From: Myroides sp. 1354
Lineage (GTDB): Bacteria > Bacteroidota > Bacteroidia > Flavobacteriales > Flavobacteriaceae
Reading direction: 5' to 3'
NCBI RefSeq assembly: GCF_030324495.1
Contig: NZ_JACAGN010000006.1
Location: 150,811-214,810, forward strand
DNA: 64,000 bases
Shown piece by piece: positions 26,322 to 35,835 of this stretch. Made by a program: the position numbers and the translations under genes. The number at the start of each line of letters is the position of its first letter. Position 1 is the first letter of the stretch. The notes beneath the pieces are model-generated. The model worked only from the letters and a program-made list of their open reading frames with translations. It made no database searches and was not told where the DNA came from.

Positions 26322-26972
26322 TTGAAACACAACGAATTTTACAAAAAAATATTAGAGAATAACAAAGCTTGGGTAGAAGAAAAACTGGCTATCAATCCAG
26401 AGTATTTCAAACGACTTTGCCATAGACAAACGCCTCCTGTTTTATGGATCGGTTGTTCGGATAGTCGCGTGCCAGCGAATGAGATTATTGGAGCCGAACC
26501 CGGTGATGTATTTGTACACCGAAATATCGCTAATATGGTGATTCACTCGGATATGAATATGTTAAGCGTACTCGATTATGCCGTTAACATCTTAAAAGTA
26601 ACCAACATCATTGTATGTGGACATTATGGATGTGGAGGTGTAGAGGCGGCGATGAAAAATGAGTCTTATGGCTTAATTGATAACTGGATTAGACACATCA
26701 AAACAGTATATCGCTTGCATAATGTGGAATTAGATGAAATTGAAGATACAACTGAACGATTCAATCGCTTCGTTGAGTTGAATGTACAAGAACAAGTGTA
26801 CGATTTAGCTAAAACATCTATCGTACAAGGTGCTTGGGCAAGAAATCAAGACCTAAGTATACATGGATGGGTTTACGGTCTAAATTCTGGTTATGTAACA
26901 GATTTAGAAGTAAACGTTACAAGTAATCAGGATCTTGATGAAGTATATCAGCTTCGCTTTAAAAAGATTTAG
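26322..26972 (+). CDS. Beta-carbonic anhydrase 2 (Can-like), TTG start
   Basis: The 216-residue enzyme resembles E. coli Can: zinc ligands C45 (GCSDSR, D47/R49 dyad), H101 and C104 in CGHYGCG. The conserved PGDVFVHRNIAN lies near residue 62. The only reasonable start is the TTG at 26322. It places the N-terminus where Can begins, and no in-frame ATG precedes the catalytic core. The purine-rich AAAAAGAGAAG lies just upstream. It is only 11 bp after the first carbonic anhydrase gene and is probably co-transcribed. Confidence 0.92.
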   Translation: MKHNEFYKKILENNKAWVEEKLAINPEYFKRLCHRQTPPVLWIGCSDSRVPANEIIGAEPGDVFVHRNIANMVIHSDMNMLSVLDYAVNILKVTNIIVCGHYGCGGVEAAMKNESYGLIDNWIRHIKTVYRLHNVELDEIEDTTERFNRFVELNVQEQVYDLAKTSIVQGAWARNQDLSIHGWVYGLNSGYVTDLEVNVTSNQDLDEVYQLRFKKI

Positions 26973-28117
26973 ACCTCCGAATCCAAATTCTCATTAAATG
27001 AGGAAGGTAGGAGGGATGGAATAAATTTTAAAATTATAGGAAGTAATACGGTACCGCCAGGTAATAAGAATATTGCAAGAGAAGGAATTGTTTTAATCAC
27101 CTCAAGGGTTTGTTTCTTAATCAATTTCTTTTCTTGTATATCTAAATTTCGATGGGTTGAATCGATCAGCAACTGCATCAATTGCTTATTCTTCTGAATC
27201 TCCTTTAAAATACGCCCTTTATTTCGACTCACTAAAAATTCAACGTAATTCGTCGAATTGTTAATCATATTGTTGAATAAATTGGACGATTTTAAATAGA
27301 CATAATTGTAGTCATTTTGTTGCACGAATAACATAAAACAAGTTCGACTATCTTCAATTTGTGCAGGAGTGAATGCCAACCTACTGAAAGGTTCAACAGA
27401 ACAATTGGGCAACTCCAATGCCTTGGTTTCATTGTTCCAAGAACTGCACATCACCAGGTCCAACAACAAACTCGATTCTAAATAGGAAGATTGTACTTCC
27501 ATGATTTCATCAATGCTAAAATCATTGGGATTGTCTAATAAGTAAACTTCTGCATTTTTCTGACGTTGGGTGTGATTCAAGATAGATTGAATCAAATCTT
27601 CCAAGTAAACATGGTATAAATTGGGGTGAATTTGTCCTGCTAAATAGGTTTCAAACGTTAAGAGATAAATGGATAAAACCAGTAAATTCAACACTATATT
27701 ATTGCTCTTGGATTGGGAAAAAAAGTTCTCTTTCCATTTAATAGCAAAAAGATGTTCTAAACGGGCATAGGTGTTTTTATCCTCGAATAGACTCGTAAAA
27801 AAATTTGTTTTATGAGGAACAAATAGCTGGTAAAAATCCAATAATCGACTGATGAACTCATCGGTTGTATGCGTAGGATACTTGAAAAAGTAAATTTTTT
27901 CCAATAGCTGTAAAAAGCAGATTTTAGCAAATTCTTCTTGGGTGTACTTAAAAGTCGTATAAATTTCAGGAAATCCGTTAGCGTTTATTTGACCAAAGCT
28001 AAAGCCTATTGTTCTAATTTCGTGGGCTAATTCTGTTGTATTTGTTGCCTTGAAAATAGCGTATTTGTCTTGCTCAGCGAAGTATTTTCTTATCCAGCCA
28101 GTTGTTGATGGGTTCAT
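26969..28117 (-). CDS. LETM1-related protein
   Basis: The 382-residue protein starts MNPSTTGWIRKYF. It ends with a hydrophobic domain containing KTIPSLAIFLLPGGTVLLPIILKFIPSLLPSSFNE (about 340-375), the LETM1-type signature. The long middle part is helical and has no recognised motif. Bacteroidota proteins of this form are annotated as LETM1-related and biofilm-associated. The stop overlaps the end of the opposing carbonic anhydrase gene by 4 bp (26969-26972). The molecular function is unknown. Confidence 0.8.
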   Translation of the reverse strand: MNPSTTGWIRKYFAEQDKYAIFKATNTTELAHEIRTIGFSFGQINANGFPEIYTTFKYTQEEFAKICFLQLLEKIYFFKYPTHTTDEFISRLLDFYQLFVPHKTNFFTSLFEDKNTYARLEHLFAIKWKENFFSQSKSNNIVLNLLVLSIYLLTFETYLAGQIHPNLYHVYLEDLIQSILNHTQRQKNAEVYLLDNPNDFSIDEIMEVQSSYLESSLLLDLVMCSSWNNETKALELPNCSVEPFSRLAFTPAQIEDSRTCFMLFVQQNDYNYVYLKSSNLFNNMINNSTNYVEFLVSRNKGRILKEIQKNKQLMQLLIDSTHRNLDIQEKKLIKKQTLEVIKTIPSLAIFLLPGGTVLLPIILKFIPSLLPSSFNENLDSEV

Positions 28118-28170
28118 AAATACAAGGTGCGTTTATAATGAAGGTAAGAAATAGCACGAATGCTATTTCC

Positions 28171-29535
28171 TTACCATTTAACTTGTTTTTCGATTGCTTT
28201 AATCATTTCAGAGGCAATGTCTTTATTTGTAGCCCCTTCAATACCTTCTAATCCAGGTGAAGAGTTTACTTCCAATAATAAAGGTCCTTTTGCTGAACGG
28301 ATGATATCAACACCAGCTACTTTTAAATTCATTGCTTTTGCTGCGCGAATCGCAATGCGTTTTTCTTCTGGAGTTACTTTAATGATAGAAGCTGTACCTC
28401 CTAAGTGAATATTGGCTCTGAATTCTCCTGGAACAGCTTCACGTTGAATAGCAGCCACAACTTTGCCATCTACTACAAAACAACGAATGTCTTTTCCGTT
28501 CGCCTCTTTGATGAATTCTTGTACTAATATGTTGGCATTTAAACTCTTAAATGCGTTAATTACACTTTCTGCAGCTTTTTTTGTTTCAGCTAATACCACT
28601 CCTTTTCCTTGAGTTCCCTCTAATAATTTGACAATTAACGGACTTCCTCCAACCATTTTGATCAAATCATTGGTGTCTAAAGGAGAATTAGCAAATCCCG
28701 TTGTAGGAATGTCAATGCCGTGATTTAGAAGTAATTGCAAAGAAAATAATTTGTCTCTTGACTGCGCAATTGCTGCTGCACTGTTTAAACTGTAAACCTT
28801 GAGTGACTCAAAATGACGCGTCAACGCACAACCATAGTAGGTCATACTTGGTCGTATACGAGGAATTACTGCATCGAAATCATTCAATACTCGACCTCCT
28901 CTATAGTGAATCTCAGGTTGATTTGCATCTAATTTCATATAGCAGTATTTTAGATTTAAAAAGTGCATTTCATGCCCTCTTAATTCACCTGCTTCGATAA
29001 TGCGTTTGTTGCTGTATAATTCAGGATTACTTGCTAATAACCCTATTCTTAAACCACTTTTCTCTTCTTTGGGTTTGTTGTAATATTCATCTAGTTTTTC
29101 TACAGTCGGCTGACCTAATAAGAAGTGTTTTTCAGGATCAACTAAAATACGTCCTCCCATGGCTTCTCTTCCCAATAGCATGCGATACCCCATAGAGTCT
29201 CTATTGGTTAAGGTTAACTCGATGTCCCACGCAGTCTCTCCGAAACCAAGTATGGTTCGAATCACATAGCGAGATTCTCTAGAGCCACTAGAACTTTTGA
29301 CAATTCTTTTATCCACTACTTTGGCCTCACAATGTATAATTGTTTTACCGTTATTTTGTAAGGGATTTACATCAAACTTGACCCATTTTTCACCTTCTTT
29401 TTCAAAAGGACTGATATTTACTGCATGCAAAGCAGAAGTCTTTGCTCCAGAGTCTACACGAGCTTTTATCGCAGGGATATTTAATGTAGAGAAAGAACAC
29501 CATTCTTCACTACCAACAATGAGTTTATCTACCAT
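28171..29535 (-). CDS. rimK: RimB-like aspartic protease domain fused to RimK-type glutamate ligase
   Basis: The 454-residue protein joins two domains. Residues 1-145 match the RimB/ATP-dependent zinc protease family (PF05618), with [12 protein letters not shown] near 27-38 and a conserved RMLLGREAM stretch near 116-124. Residues about 158-454 are an ATP-grasp ligase of the RimK family: [11 protein letters not shown], then [14 protein letters not shown], and [16 protein letters not shown]. RimK adds glutamates to the C-terminus of ribosomal protein S6. RimB-type proteases trim such tails. A single chain carrying both activities would couple tail addition and removal. Confidence 0.9.
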   Translation of the reverse strand: MVDKLIVGSEEWCSFSTLNIPAIKARVDSGAKTSALHAVNISPFEKEGEKWVKFDVNPLQNNGKTIIHCEAKVVDKRIVKSSSGSRESRYVIRTILGFGETAWDIELTLTNRDSMGYRMLLGREAMGGRILVDPEKHFLLGQPTVEKLDEYYNKPKEEKSGLRIGLLASNPELYSNKRIIEAGELRGHEMHFLNLKYCYMKLDANQPEIHYRGGRVLNDFDAVIPRIRPSMTYYGCALTRHFESLKVYSLNSAAAIAQSRDKLFSLQLLLNHGIDIPTTGFANSPLDTNDLIKMVGGSPLIVKLLEGTQGKGVVLAETKKAAESVINAFKSLNANILVQEFIKEANGKDIRCFVVDGKVVAAIQREAVPGEFRANIHLGGTASIIKVTPEEKRIAIRAAKAMNLKVAGVDIIRSAKGPLLLEVNSSPGLEGIEGATNKDIASEMIKAIEKQVKW

Positions 29536-29675
29536 TCTATTTAATTATTCAATCGCGAAAGTACTACTTTAAAGCAATTGCTATGATGTAATAAAGATAA
29601 AAAAATAAAAAATAACGTTTAAATAACATGTGTATTATCTTTAGTCCTATTCCTACTAAGGCTTAAAAAGGAAAA

Positions 29676-29700
29676 ACCTGCTAATTAGCAGGTTTTTTTG
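29676..29700 (-). terminator. Terminator overlapping the 3' end of clpC
   Basis: The palindrome AACCTGCTAATTAGCAGGTT (29675-29694) is flanked by T's on the minus strand. The clpC stop codon (29681-29683) lies inside its stem, so the last coding triplets are part of the hairpin. Confidence 0.8.
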
Positions 29701-32239
29701 TTTTTATTTTAATAAGTAAAGCCTCTCCTTTTTCGTCTTTCGGTGCATCCAACGTAATGGTGTCACCTACGGTTAATTTGGCATTTACGATTTCTTCGGC
29801 AATTGGATCTTCAATATACTTCTGAATCGCTCGTTTTAATGGGCGAGCTCCATATTGTTTGTCGAAACCTTTTTCTGCAATAAAATTCTTCGCTTTGTCT
29901 GTTAGGTTTAACTTATATCCTAAGTCGTCAATGCGTTGGAATAATTTAGCCAATTCAATGTCAATAATAGCGTGGATGTGCTCTTTCTCTAAAGAGTTGA
30001 ATACCACGATATCATCAATTCGGTTTAAGAATTCTGGAGCAAAGGCTTTTTTCAATGCGCTTTCAATTACAGATTTGCTGTGCTGATCCGTTTGTTCCTT
30101 GCGAGCCTGTGTACCAAAACCAACACCTTGACCGAAATCCTTTAATTGGCGAACACCAATATTGGAAGTCATTACAATGATGGTATTTCGGAAATCGACT
30201 TTGCGTCCTAAGCTATCTGTTAAATGACCATCGTCTAAAACTTGTAACAACATATTAAAGATGTCTGGGTGTGCTTTTTCAATTTCATCAAATAGGATAA
30301 CGCTATATGGTTTTCTGCGGATTTTCTCTGTCAATTGACCTCCTTCTTCATATCCAACATAACCCGGAGGTGCCCCAATTAAACGAGATAAAGCAAATTT
30401 CTCCATGTATTCACTCATGTCAATGCGAATTAAGGCATCTTCTGAGTCAAAAAGCTCTTTCGCAATAACTTTGGCCAATTGCGTTTTACCAACACCAGTT
30501 TGACCTAAGAAGATAAAGGATCCAATCGGTTTGTTCGGATCTTTTAATCCCGCGCGGTTGCGCTGAATCGCTTTGGCTATTTTGCCAACGGCTTCGTCTT
30601 GGCCAATTACTTTTCCCTTGATAATAGCAGGAAGATTCGCCAATTTCGTTATTTCTTTTTCTGCAATTCGATTTACTGGAATTCCCGTCATCATGGATAC
30701 AACGTCTGCAACATCGTCTTCGGAGATGAGAATGCGATTGTCTTTAACCTCTTTTTCCCAAGCTTCTTGCGCAATCTCCAATTCCTTCTCGATGGTTTTT
30801 TCCTTGTCTCTTAAATTTGCCGCCTCTTCATATTTTTGTTTTTGAACCATTAGATTCTTATTCTCGCGAACATCTTCTAACTCTTGTTCTAAACTCAGTA
30901 TGTTTTGAGGTACATTGATATTGGTAATGTGTACACGTGATCCTACTTCATCCAATGCATCAATTGCTTTGTCTGGTAAAAAGCGATCTGTCATGTAACG
31001 GTTCGTCAACTTTACACAAGCTTCAATTGCCTCATCCGTATAACTTACGTTGTGGTGGCTTTCGTATTTGTCTTTGATATTGTGTAAAATAGTAATAGTC
31101 TCATCTACTGAAGTAGGCTCTACTAATACTTTTTGAAAACGACGTTCTAAAGCACCATCTTTTTCAATATGCTGTCTAAACTCATCTAGTGTAGTCGCGC
31201 CTATACATTGGATTTCTCCTCTTGCTAAAGCAGGTTTGAACATATTAGATGCATCCAGTGAGCCGGTTGCTCCACCTGCACCAACAATGGTGTGGATTTC
31301 ATCAATGAACAAAATGATGTCTGTGTTTTTTTCTAACTCATTCATCACCGCTTTCATGCGCTCCTCAAACTGACCTCTGTATTTTGTTCCTGCAACTAAG
31401 CTCGCTAAATCTAACGTCACGACGCGTTTGTTGAATAAAACACGAGAAACTTTCTTCTGAATAATTTTTAAAGCCAACCCTTCTGCTATGGCCGATTTAC
31501 CAACTCCTGGTTCACCGATTAACAATGGGTTGTTTTTCTTTCTTCGACTCAGAATTTGTGAAACGCGCTCAATTTCTTTCTCACGACCAACAACAGGATC
31601 TAGTTTTCCCTCAATTGCCATTTCTGTTAAATCTCTACCAAAATTGTCTAAAACTGGCGTTTTACTCTTTTTATTTGGTGGAGTTGATTGGGTGTCAGAC
31701 TTTTTACTGCTAGAACTGTCATTTTGTCCTGATTCTTCAAAAGTCTCTGCTTTTGGACTGTGGAAGATATCTTCACTATCCGATTCTTTTGCTTCTTCAG
31801 AAAGAAATTCTACATAATATTTCTTTACATTTTCGTAATCCACATTCATTTTATTGAGGATTTGAGTAATAGGATCTTCATTGTTCTTTAAAATACACAA
31901 AAGCAAATGCGCAGATGTTACTTCTATATTCTTGAATACCTTTACTTCTAAGTAGGTTAAACGCAAAGCGCGCTCCGCTTGTTTGGTAAGATATAGTGAT
32001 CCCTTCTCGTTTACTGCTGTCTTTGTCGCTGAATAAGGTGTTAAATTCTCAACTTTATGTCGTAAAAAATCAATGTCTACTTCTAAATTTTGGAGAATTG
32101 TTGACGCTTCACCTTGCTCAATTCTCAATAAGGCTAACAAAAAGTGCTCAGTTCCTATAAAATCATGACCTAGACGTAATGCCTCGTCCTTGCTAAAGGA
32201 AATAACATCTTTTATTTCTTGTGAAAAATTTTCGTCCAT
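29681..32239 (-). CDS. clpC: ATP-dependent Clp protease ATP-binding subunit ClpC
   Basis: I chose the ATG at 32239, which gives the usual start MDENFSQEIKDVISFSKDEA; 12 extra residues upstream are possible but unlike the family. The 852-residue chaperone has a Clp N-domain (about 1-145) and a first AAA module with GEPGVGKSA. A UVR-like middle region (about 465-500) and a second AAA module with GQTGVGKTQ follow. It unfolds proteins for ClpP. A Ser/Lys-rich linker after the N-domain is longer than in Firmicutes. The upstream region carries the tandem array 32381-33172. Confidence 0.95.
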   Translation of the reverse strand: MDENFSQEIKDVISFSKDEALRLGHDFIGTEHFLLALLRIEQGEASTILQNLEVDIDFLRHKVENLTPYSATKTAVNEKGSLYLTKQAERALRLTYLEVKVFKNIEVTSAHLLLCILKNNEDPITQILNKMNVDYENVKKYYVEFLSEEAKESDSEDIFHSPKAETFEESGQNDSSSSKKSDTQSTPPNKKSKTPVLDNFGRDLTEMAIEGKLDPVVGREKEIERVSQILSRRKKNNPLLIGEPGVGKSAIAEGLALKIIQKKVSRVLFNKRVVTLDLASLVAGTKYRGQFEERMKAVMNELEKNTDIILFIDEIHTIVGAGGATGSLDASNMFKPALARGEIQCIGATTLDEFRQHIEKDGALERRFQKVLVEPTSVDETITILHNIKDKYESHHNVSYTDEAIEACVKLTNRYMTDRFLPDKAIDALDEVGSRVHITNINVPQNILSLEQELEDVRENKNLMVQKQKYEEAANLRDKEKTIEKELEIAQEAWEKEVKDNRILISEDDVADVVSMMTGIPVNRIAEKEITKLANLPAIIKGKVIGQDEAVGKIAKAIQRNRAGLKDPNKPIGSFIFLGQTGVGKTQLAKVIAKELFDSEDALIRIDMSEYMEKFALSRLIGAPPGYVGYEEGGQLTEKIRRKPYSVILFDEIEKAHPDIFNMLLQVLDDGHLTDSLGRKVDFRNTIIVMTSNIGVRQLKDFGQGVGFGTQARKEQTDQHSKSVIESALKKAFAPEFLNRIDDIVVFNSLEKEHIHAIIDIELAKLFQRIDDLGYKLNLTDKAKNFIAEKGFDKQYGARPLKRAIQKYIEDPIAEEIVNAKLTVGDTITLDAPKDEKGEALLIKIKTKKPAN

Positions 32240-32380
32240 ATTAACTGAATTTAGGTGATTATTTGTTTGATACATGAACTAAGGCAAAAAGTATACCTAG
32301 TTGGTAGAAGTTGCCCTTCTGTCATACGCTAATTGACAAAAAAAAACTGGTATATAAAAATATTATGGATTCTTTTTTTA

Positions 32381-33172
32381 TTGGAAAGGGGAAAAGGGAA
32401 CATGTAGGGGCAAATGGCAATTTGCCCGTTACCCTGGATAATAATTGGAAAAAAGAATACGTAGGGGCAAATGGCAATTTGCCCGTTATCCTGAATAATA
32501 ATTGGAAAAAAGAATACGTAGGGGCAAATGGCAATTTGCCCGTTATCCTGAATAATAATTGGAAAAAAGAATACGTAGGGGCAAATGGCAATTTGCCTGT
32601 TATCCTGAATAATAATTGGAAAAAGGGAATACGCAGAGGCAAATGGCAATTTGCCCGTTATCCTGAATAATAATTGGAAAAAAGAATACGCAGAGGCAAA
32701 TGGCAATTTGCCTGTTATCCTGAATAATAATTGGAAAAAAGAATACGTAGGGGCAAATGGCAATTTGCCTGTTATCCTGAATAATAATTGGAAAAAGGGA
32801 ATACGCAGAGGCAAATGGCAATTTGCCTGTTATCCTGAATAATAATTGGAAAAAGGGAATACGTAGGGGCAAATGGCAATTTGCCTGTTATCCTGAATAA
32901 TAATTGGAAAAAGGGAACATGTAGGGGCAAATGGCAATTTGCCCGTTACCCTGAATAATAATTGGAAAAAGGGAATACGTAGGGGCAAATGGCAATTTGC
33001 CCGTTACCCTGAATAATAATTGGAAAAGGGAATACGTAGGGGCAAATGGCAATTTGCCCGTTATCCTGAATAATAATTGGAAAAGGGAATACGTAGGGGC
33101 AAATGGCAATTTGCCCGTTACCCTGAATAATAATTGGAAAAGAGAATACGTAGGGGCAAATGGCAATTTGCC
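32381..33172. repeat. 14-copy 57/58-bp tandem array with a palindrome in each unit
   Basis: The core GCAAATGGCAATTTGC begins at 32410, 32467, 32524, 32581, 32639, 32696, 32753, 32811, 32869, 32927, 32985, 33042, 33099 and 33156. The spacing is 57 or 58 bp. Each core is a hairpin with 8-bp arms (GGGCAAAT / ATTTGCCC in the commonest form) and a GGCA loop. The rest of the unit holds CCTGAATAATAATTGGAAAA. It reads open in several frames on both strands because 57 is a multiple of three, but the 58-bp units break any single frame. It is therefore not a protein gene. It fills the gap between clpC and the XRE regulator gene. Confidence 0.95.
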
Positions 33173-33291
33173 ATCAAGTGAAATTTATTTATTCAGATGT
33201 TATTTTTTATAAAAGACTAATTTTTATTTGTAAATAATGTAATTTATGTTTTTAGAGAAAACTAAATAATGTTTTTTTATTTAAATATTTT

Positions 33292-33726
33292 TTATCTAGG
33301 CTTGTATGTGATAAAAGTTCCGTCCTTGTAAAACACGACAATTTGTTCGATGTCTGTTGATGTGAAAAAATCGGGAATTGGTTTTGGAGAAATAACCTCT
33401 TTTTTTGCCTCTGAAACGGCAGGGGTAAGTAGGGGATTTTGAGGTTCAACTTGACTTCCGTTTGAAAATAAATCTACTGATTTGGAGGTGAAAATCTCCT
33501 GTTTTTTTTCACCCGAGAAGGAGCCAATTCCCTTGATTAACCACTCGAGATTTAGTTCAGGAAATGTATCGTTTATCTTTAAAATAAAATCCAAGCTTGC
33601 CTTATTTCTACCAGATAAAATATGAGATAAACTCGAGCGTTGAACGCCAATTTTGTCCGCAAAAGCTGAGGCAGATAGTTCGAAATGCTCAAGTAAAAAT
33701 TCCAATCGGTTTACAAAATTTTCCAT
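33292..33726 (-). CDS. XRE-family helix-turn-helix regulator
   Basis: The 144-residue protein has an N-terminal HTH_XRE domain (residues 1-68) with FADKIGVQRSSLSHILSGRNKAS as the recognition part. A low-complexity linker (about 72-115) follows. A short C-terminal segment, IEQIVVFYKDGTFITYKPR, is shared by many flavobacterial regulators of this type. The gene is divergent from an M14 carboxypeptidase. Palindromes of the form TTTACA-NN-TGTAAA lie between them, one ending 3 bp upstream of this gene's ATG. Autoregulation is therefore likely. Confidence 0.88.
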   Translation of the reverse strand: MENFVNRLEFLLEHFELSASAFADKIGVQRSSLSHILSGRNKASLDFILKINDTFPELNLEWLIKGIGSFSGEKKQEIFTSKSVDLFSNGSQVEPQNPLLTPAVSEAKKEVISPKPIPDFFTSTDIEQIVVFYKDGTFITYKPR

Positions 33727-33728
33727 GG

Positions 33729-34009
33729 ATACAAATGTATATTTTTAAGTCGAATAGTTTACAAATGTAACAAAAATAATGAATTAACAAATGTATACAA
33801 CGAAATTTAGCGAGTGCTGTATTGTAGTTTAAGTTTAAGTGATAGATACTAAAAGATTGATAATTAAATCAAAACAAGTTTTATTCTAGTTTTGTAAAAT
33901 CTTAGAGTATTCATTGGAAAAGAGTCGGTGTAAATTGTTGACAATTGTAAAATAAAAAAAGAAAATCAATGTTTACAAATGTAAAAAATGAAATGTTTAC
34001 ATTTGTAAT
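33729..34009. promoter_or_regulatory. Cluster of TTTACA-NN-TGTAAA palindromes between divergent genes
   Basis: The region carries ATACAAATGTAT at 33729-33740, TTTACAAATGTAAC at 33758-33771 and a weaker TTAACAAATGTATA at 33784-33797. It also has TTGACAATTGTAAA at 33938-33951, TTTACAAATGTAAA at 33972-33985 and TTTACATTTGTAAT at 33996-34009. A half site lies at 34012-34017. They are grouped near both gene starts. The likely binder is the adjacent XRE protein. Confidence 0.6.
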
Positions 34010-34029
34010 ATTGTAAACAGAACCAGAGA

Positions 34030-35184
34030 ATGAACGAACAACAACTAGCGATAGCTTATCAAGTACCAACTATTTCAGGACGCTATATAACCAATGAAAA
34101 GATAGCTAATTTTCTTATCGACTTAAAGGATTACTTTAAGGTTGAGGTGGTAGGGAAATCAGTAGAAAATCGATCCATTTATGCTGTGCAATTTGGACAG
34201 GGGAAAACGAAGATTTTGATGTGGTCTCAGATGCATGGAAATGAATCGACAACAACAAAAGCGGTAGTAGATTTACTTCACTATTTAAATGAATCTCAAA
34301 CGGAAAAAATCGCCGAATGGAGTAAGCAATTTACGCTTACAATTGTTCCGATTTTAAATCCAGATGGGGCGCATTATTACACAAGAGTGAATGCAAATCA
34401 AGTGGATTTGAATCGAGATTCTGTAGAGTTAAGTCAACCTGAAAGTAAATTATTGCGTCAATTATTGGAGGAAATACAACCTGATTTTGCTTTTAATTTA
34501 CATGATCAACGCAGTATTTTTGGAGTAGGTGACACGGGAAAATCAGCAGCAATATCATTTTTGGCACCTGCTTTTAATGCAGAAAGAGAGATGAATGAGA
34601 CTCGAAAAAAGGCTGTTCAGTTGATTGTGGCTATGAATGAAGTGGTGCAAGAAATGGCTCCTGGACATATAGGGCGTTTTGATGATGCATTTAATTTGAA
34701 TTGTATTGGTGATTATGCACAAGCTATGGGGATTCCTACTATATTAATAGAGGCTGGGCATTGGGGGATTGATTATCAAAGGGAAAATACAAGAGCACTA
34801 GTCTGTGCGAGCTTGTTGCGCGTGTTGGATGTTTTGGCAGAAACGAATAGATATAAGGAGTATGCTTTGGATGCTTATTTTTCACTTCCTGAGAATACAA
34901 AGAGTTTCTGTGATGTTCAATTGAAAAGTATAATACTACCTACTTTAGAAAGAAAATTTCTAGCGAAAATTCAATATAAAGAGGTATTAACGGATGGAAG
35001 TGTTAAATTTTGTCCTATTATTGTGGATATTGATGAAAAAGGAAGTAAATTTGGGCATACATTAATAGAAAAAGATTGTATTTTGAAATCTTTCATTGAA
35101 GAGCCAAAGCAAATTTTAGATCAAAATTTTGAGGATGTTGTAGCGTTATCAGGTGAAGAGGTTAATTATTTATTAAAAAAATAG
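34030..35184 (+). CDS. M14-family zinc carboxypeptidase
   Basis: The 384-residue protein has the M14 zinc site: H69 and E72 in MHGNEST, and H158 in FNLHDQ. The catalytic glutamate is E241 in ILIEAGHWG. RVNANQVDLNRDSVE near 118-132 supplies the substrate-binding Asn-Arg. No signal peptide is seen, so it probably acts in the cytoplasm on peptides. The family also includes succinylglutamate desuccinylase-like enzymes, so deacylation of a small molecule is an alternative. The gene is preceded by several candidate operators. Confidence 0.85.
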   Translation: MNEQQLAIAYQVPTISGRYITNEKIANFLIDLKDYFKVEVVGKSVENRSIYAVQFGQGKTKILMWSQMHGNESTTTKAVVDLLHYLNESQTEKIAEWSKQFTLTIVPILNPDGAHYYTRVNANQVDLNRDSVELSQPESKLLRQLLEEIQPDFAFNLHDQRSIFGVGDTGKSAAISFLAPAFNAEREMNETRKKAVQLIVAMNEVVQEMAPGHIGRFDDAFNLNCIGDYAQAMGIPTILIEAGHWGIDYQRENTRALVCASLLRVLDVLAETNRYKEYALDAYFSLPENTKSFCDVQLKSIILPTLERKFLAKIQYKEVLTDGSVKFCPIIVDIDEKGSKFGHTLIEKDCILKSFIEEPKQILDQNFEDVVALSGEEVNYLLKK

Positions 35185-35274
35185 GTATAATTGCTATTTT
35201 TTGAATAAATAAGATTTTTTTTTATTATTATTGTACTGAAATATAGATTTAGAATTAACATAAATAATTGATTT

Positions 35275-35754
35275 ATGAGTAAGTTTCGTTTAGATGAAAT
35301 CGACCACCAGATCTTAGATATGCTGATCGATAATACGAGAGTACCTTTTACAGATATCGCTAAGAAATTATTAATTTCAGCAGGTACGGTTCACGTACGT
35401 GTGAAAAAAATGGAAGATGCTGGAATTATCCAAGGTTCTTCGTTGACACTTGATTATGAAAAATTAGGATATGCATTTATTGCTTATATCGGAATATTTT
35501 TACATAATACTTCGCAAACTAAGTTTGTTTTAGAGCGTATTAATGAAATTCCATACGTGACAGTTGCTCACGTAACTACTGGTAAATTCAACGTGTTCTG
35601 TAAAATTAGAGCGAAAAATACACGTCATGCCAAAGAAGTTATCTATATGATTGACGATATTGATGGAGTGTACAGAACAGAGTCAATGATTTCTTTGGAA
35701 GAAAGTATCAATGACAAAAAACGATTAATGCATACAATTTTTAAAGAATTGTAG
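35275..35754 (+). CDS. Lrp/AsnC-family transcriptional regulator
   Basis: The 159-residue protein has an N-terminal winged helix (about 5-60; DEIDHQILDMLIDNTRVPFTDIAKKL) and a C-terminal RAM ligand-binding domain (about 70-150). These are the normal parts and length for Lrp/AsnC. Such regulators usually respond to amino acids. The gene is alone, ending at a terminator at 35781-35809. Its nearest amino-acid gene is hutH, 2 kb downstream, but a link is speculative. Confidence 0.93.
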   Translation: MSKFRLDEIDHQILDMLIDNTRVPFTDIAKKLLISAGTVHVRVKKMEDAGIIQGSSLTLDYEKLGYAFIAYIGIFLHNTSQTKFVLERINEIPYVTVAHVTTGKFNVFCKIRAKNTRHAKEVIYMIDDIDGVYRTESMISLEESINDKKRLMHTIFKEL

Positions 35755-35780
35755 TCAATTTTTTAAAAAAGTAAATGAAT

Positions 35781-35809
35781 AAAAAACTGCCTTTGTGCAG
35801 TTTTTTTTT
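35781..35809 (+). terminator. Intrinsic terminator after the Lrp gene
   Basis: AAAAAACTGC pairs with GCAGTTTTTT around a 6-base loop (CTTTGT), followed by more T's. Confidence 0.88.
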
Positions 35810-35835
35810 ATATTCGTTTTTTATATTATTAAAAA

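Noticed and set aside
32381..33172. CRISPR array
   Set aside because: Units are nearly identical along their full length with no unique spacers, and no cas genes are present.
32311..33212. Several open frames on both strands with a 19-residue repeat (VGANGNLPVILNNNW type)
   Set aside because: They come from the 57-bp tandem array. 58-bp units shift the frame, both strands are open alike, and there is no signal peptide or sensible start.
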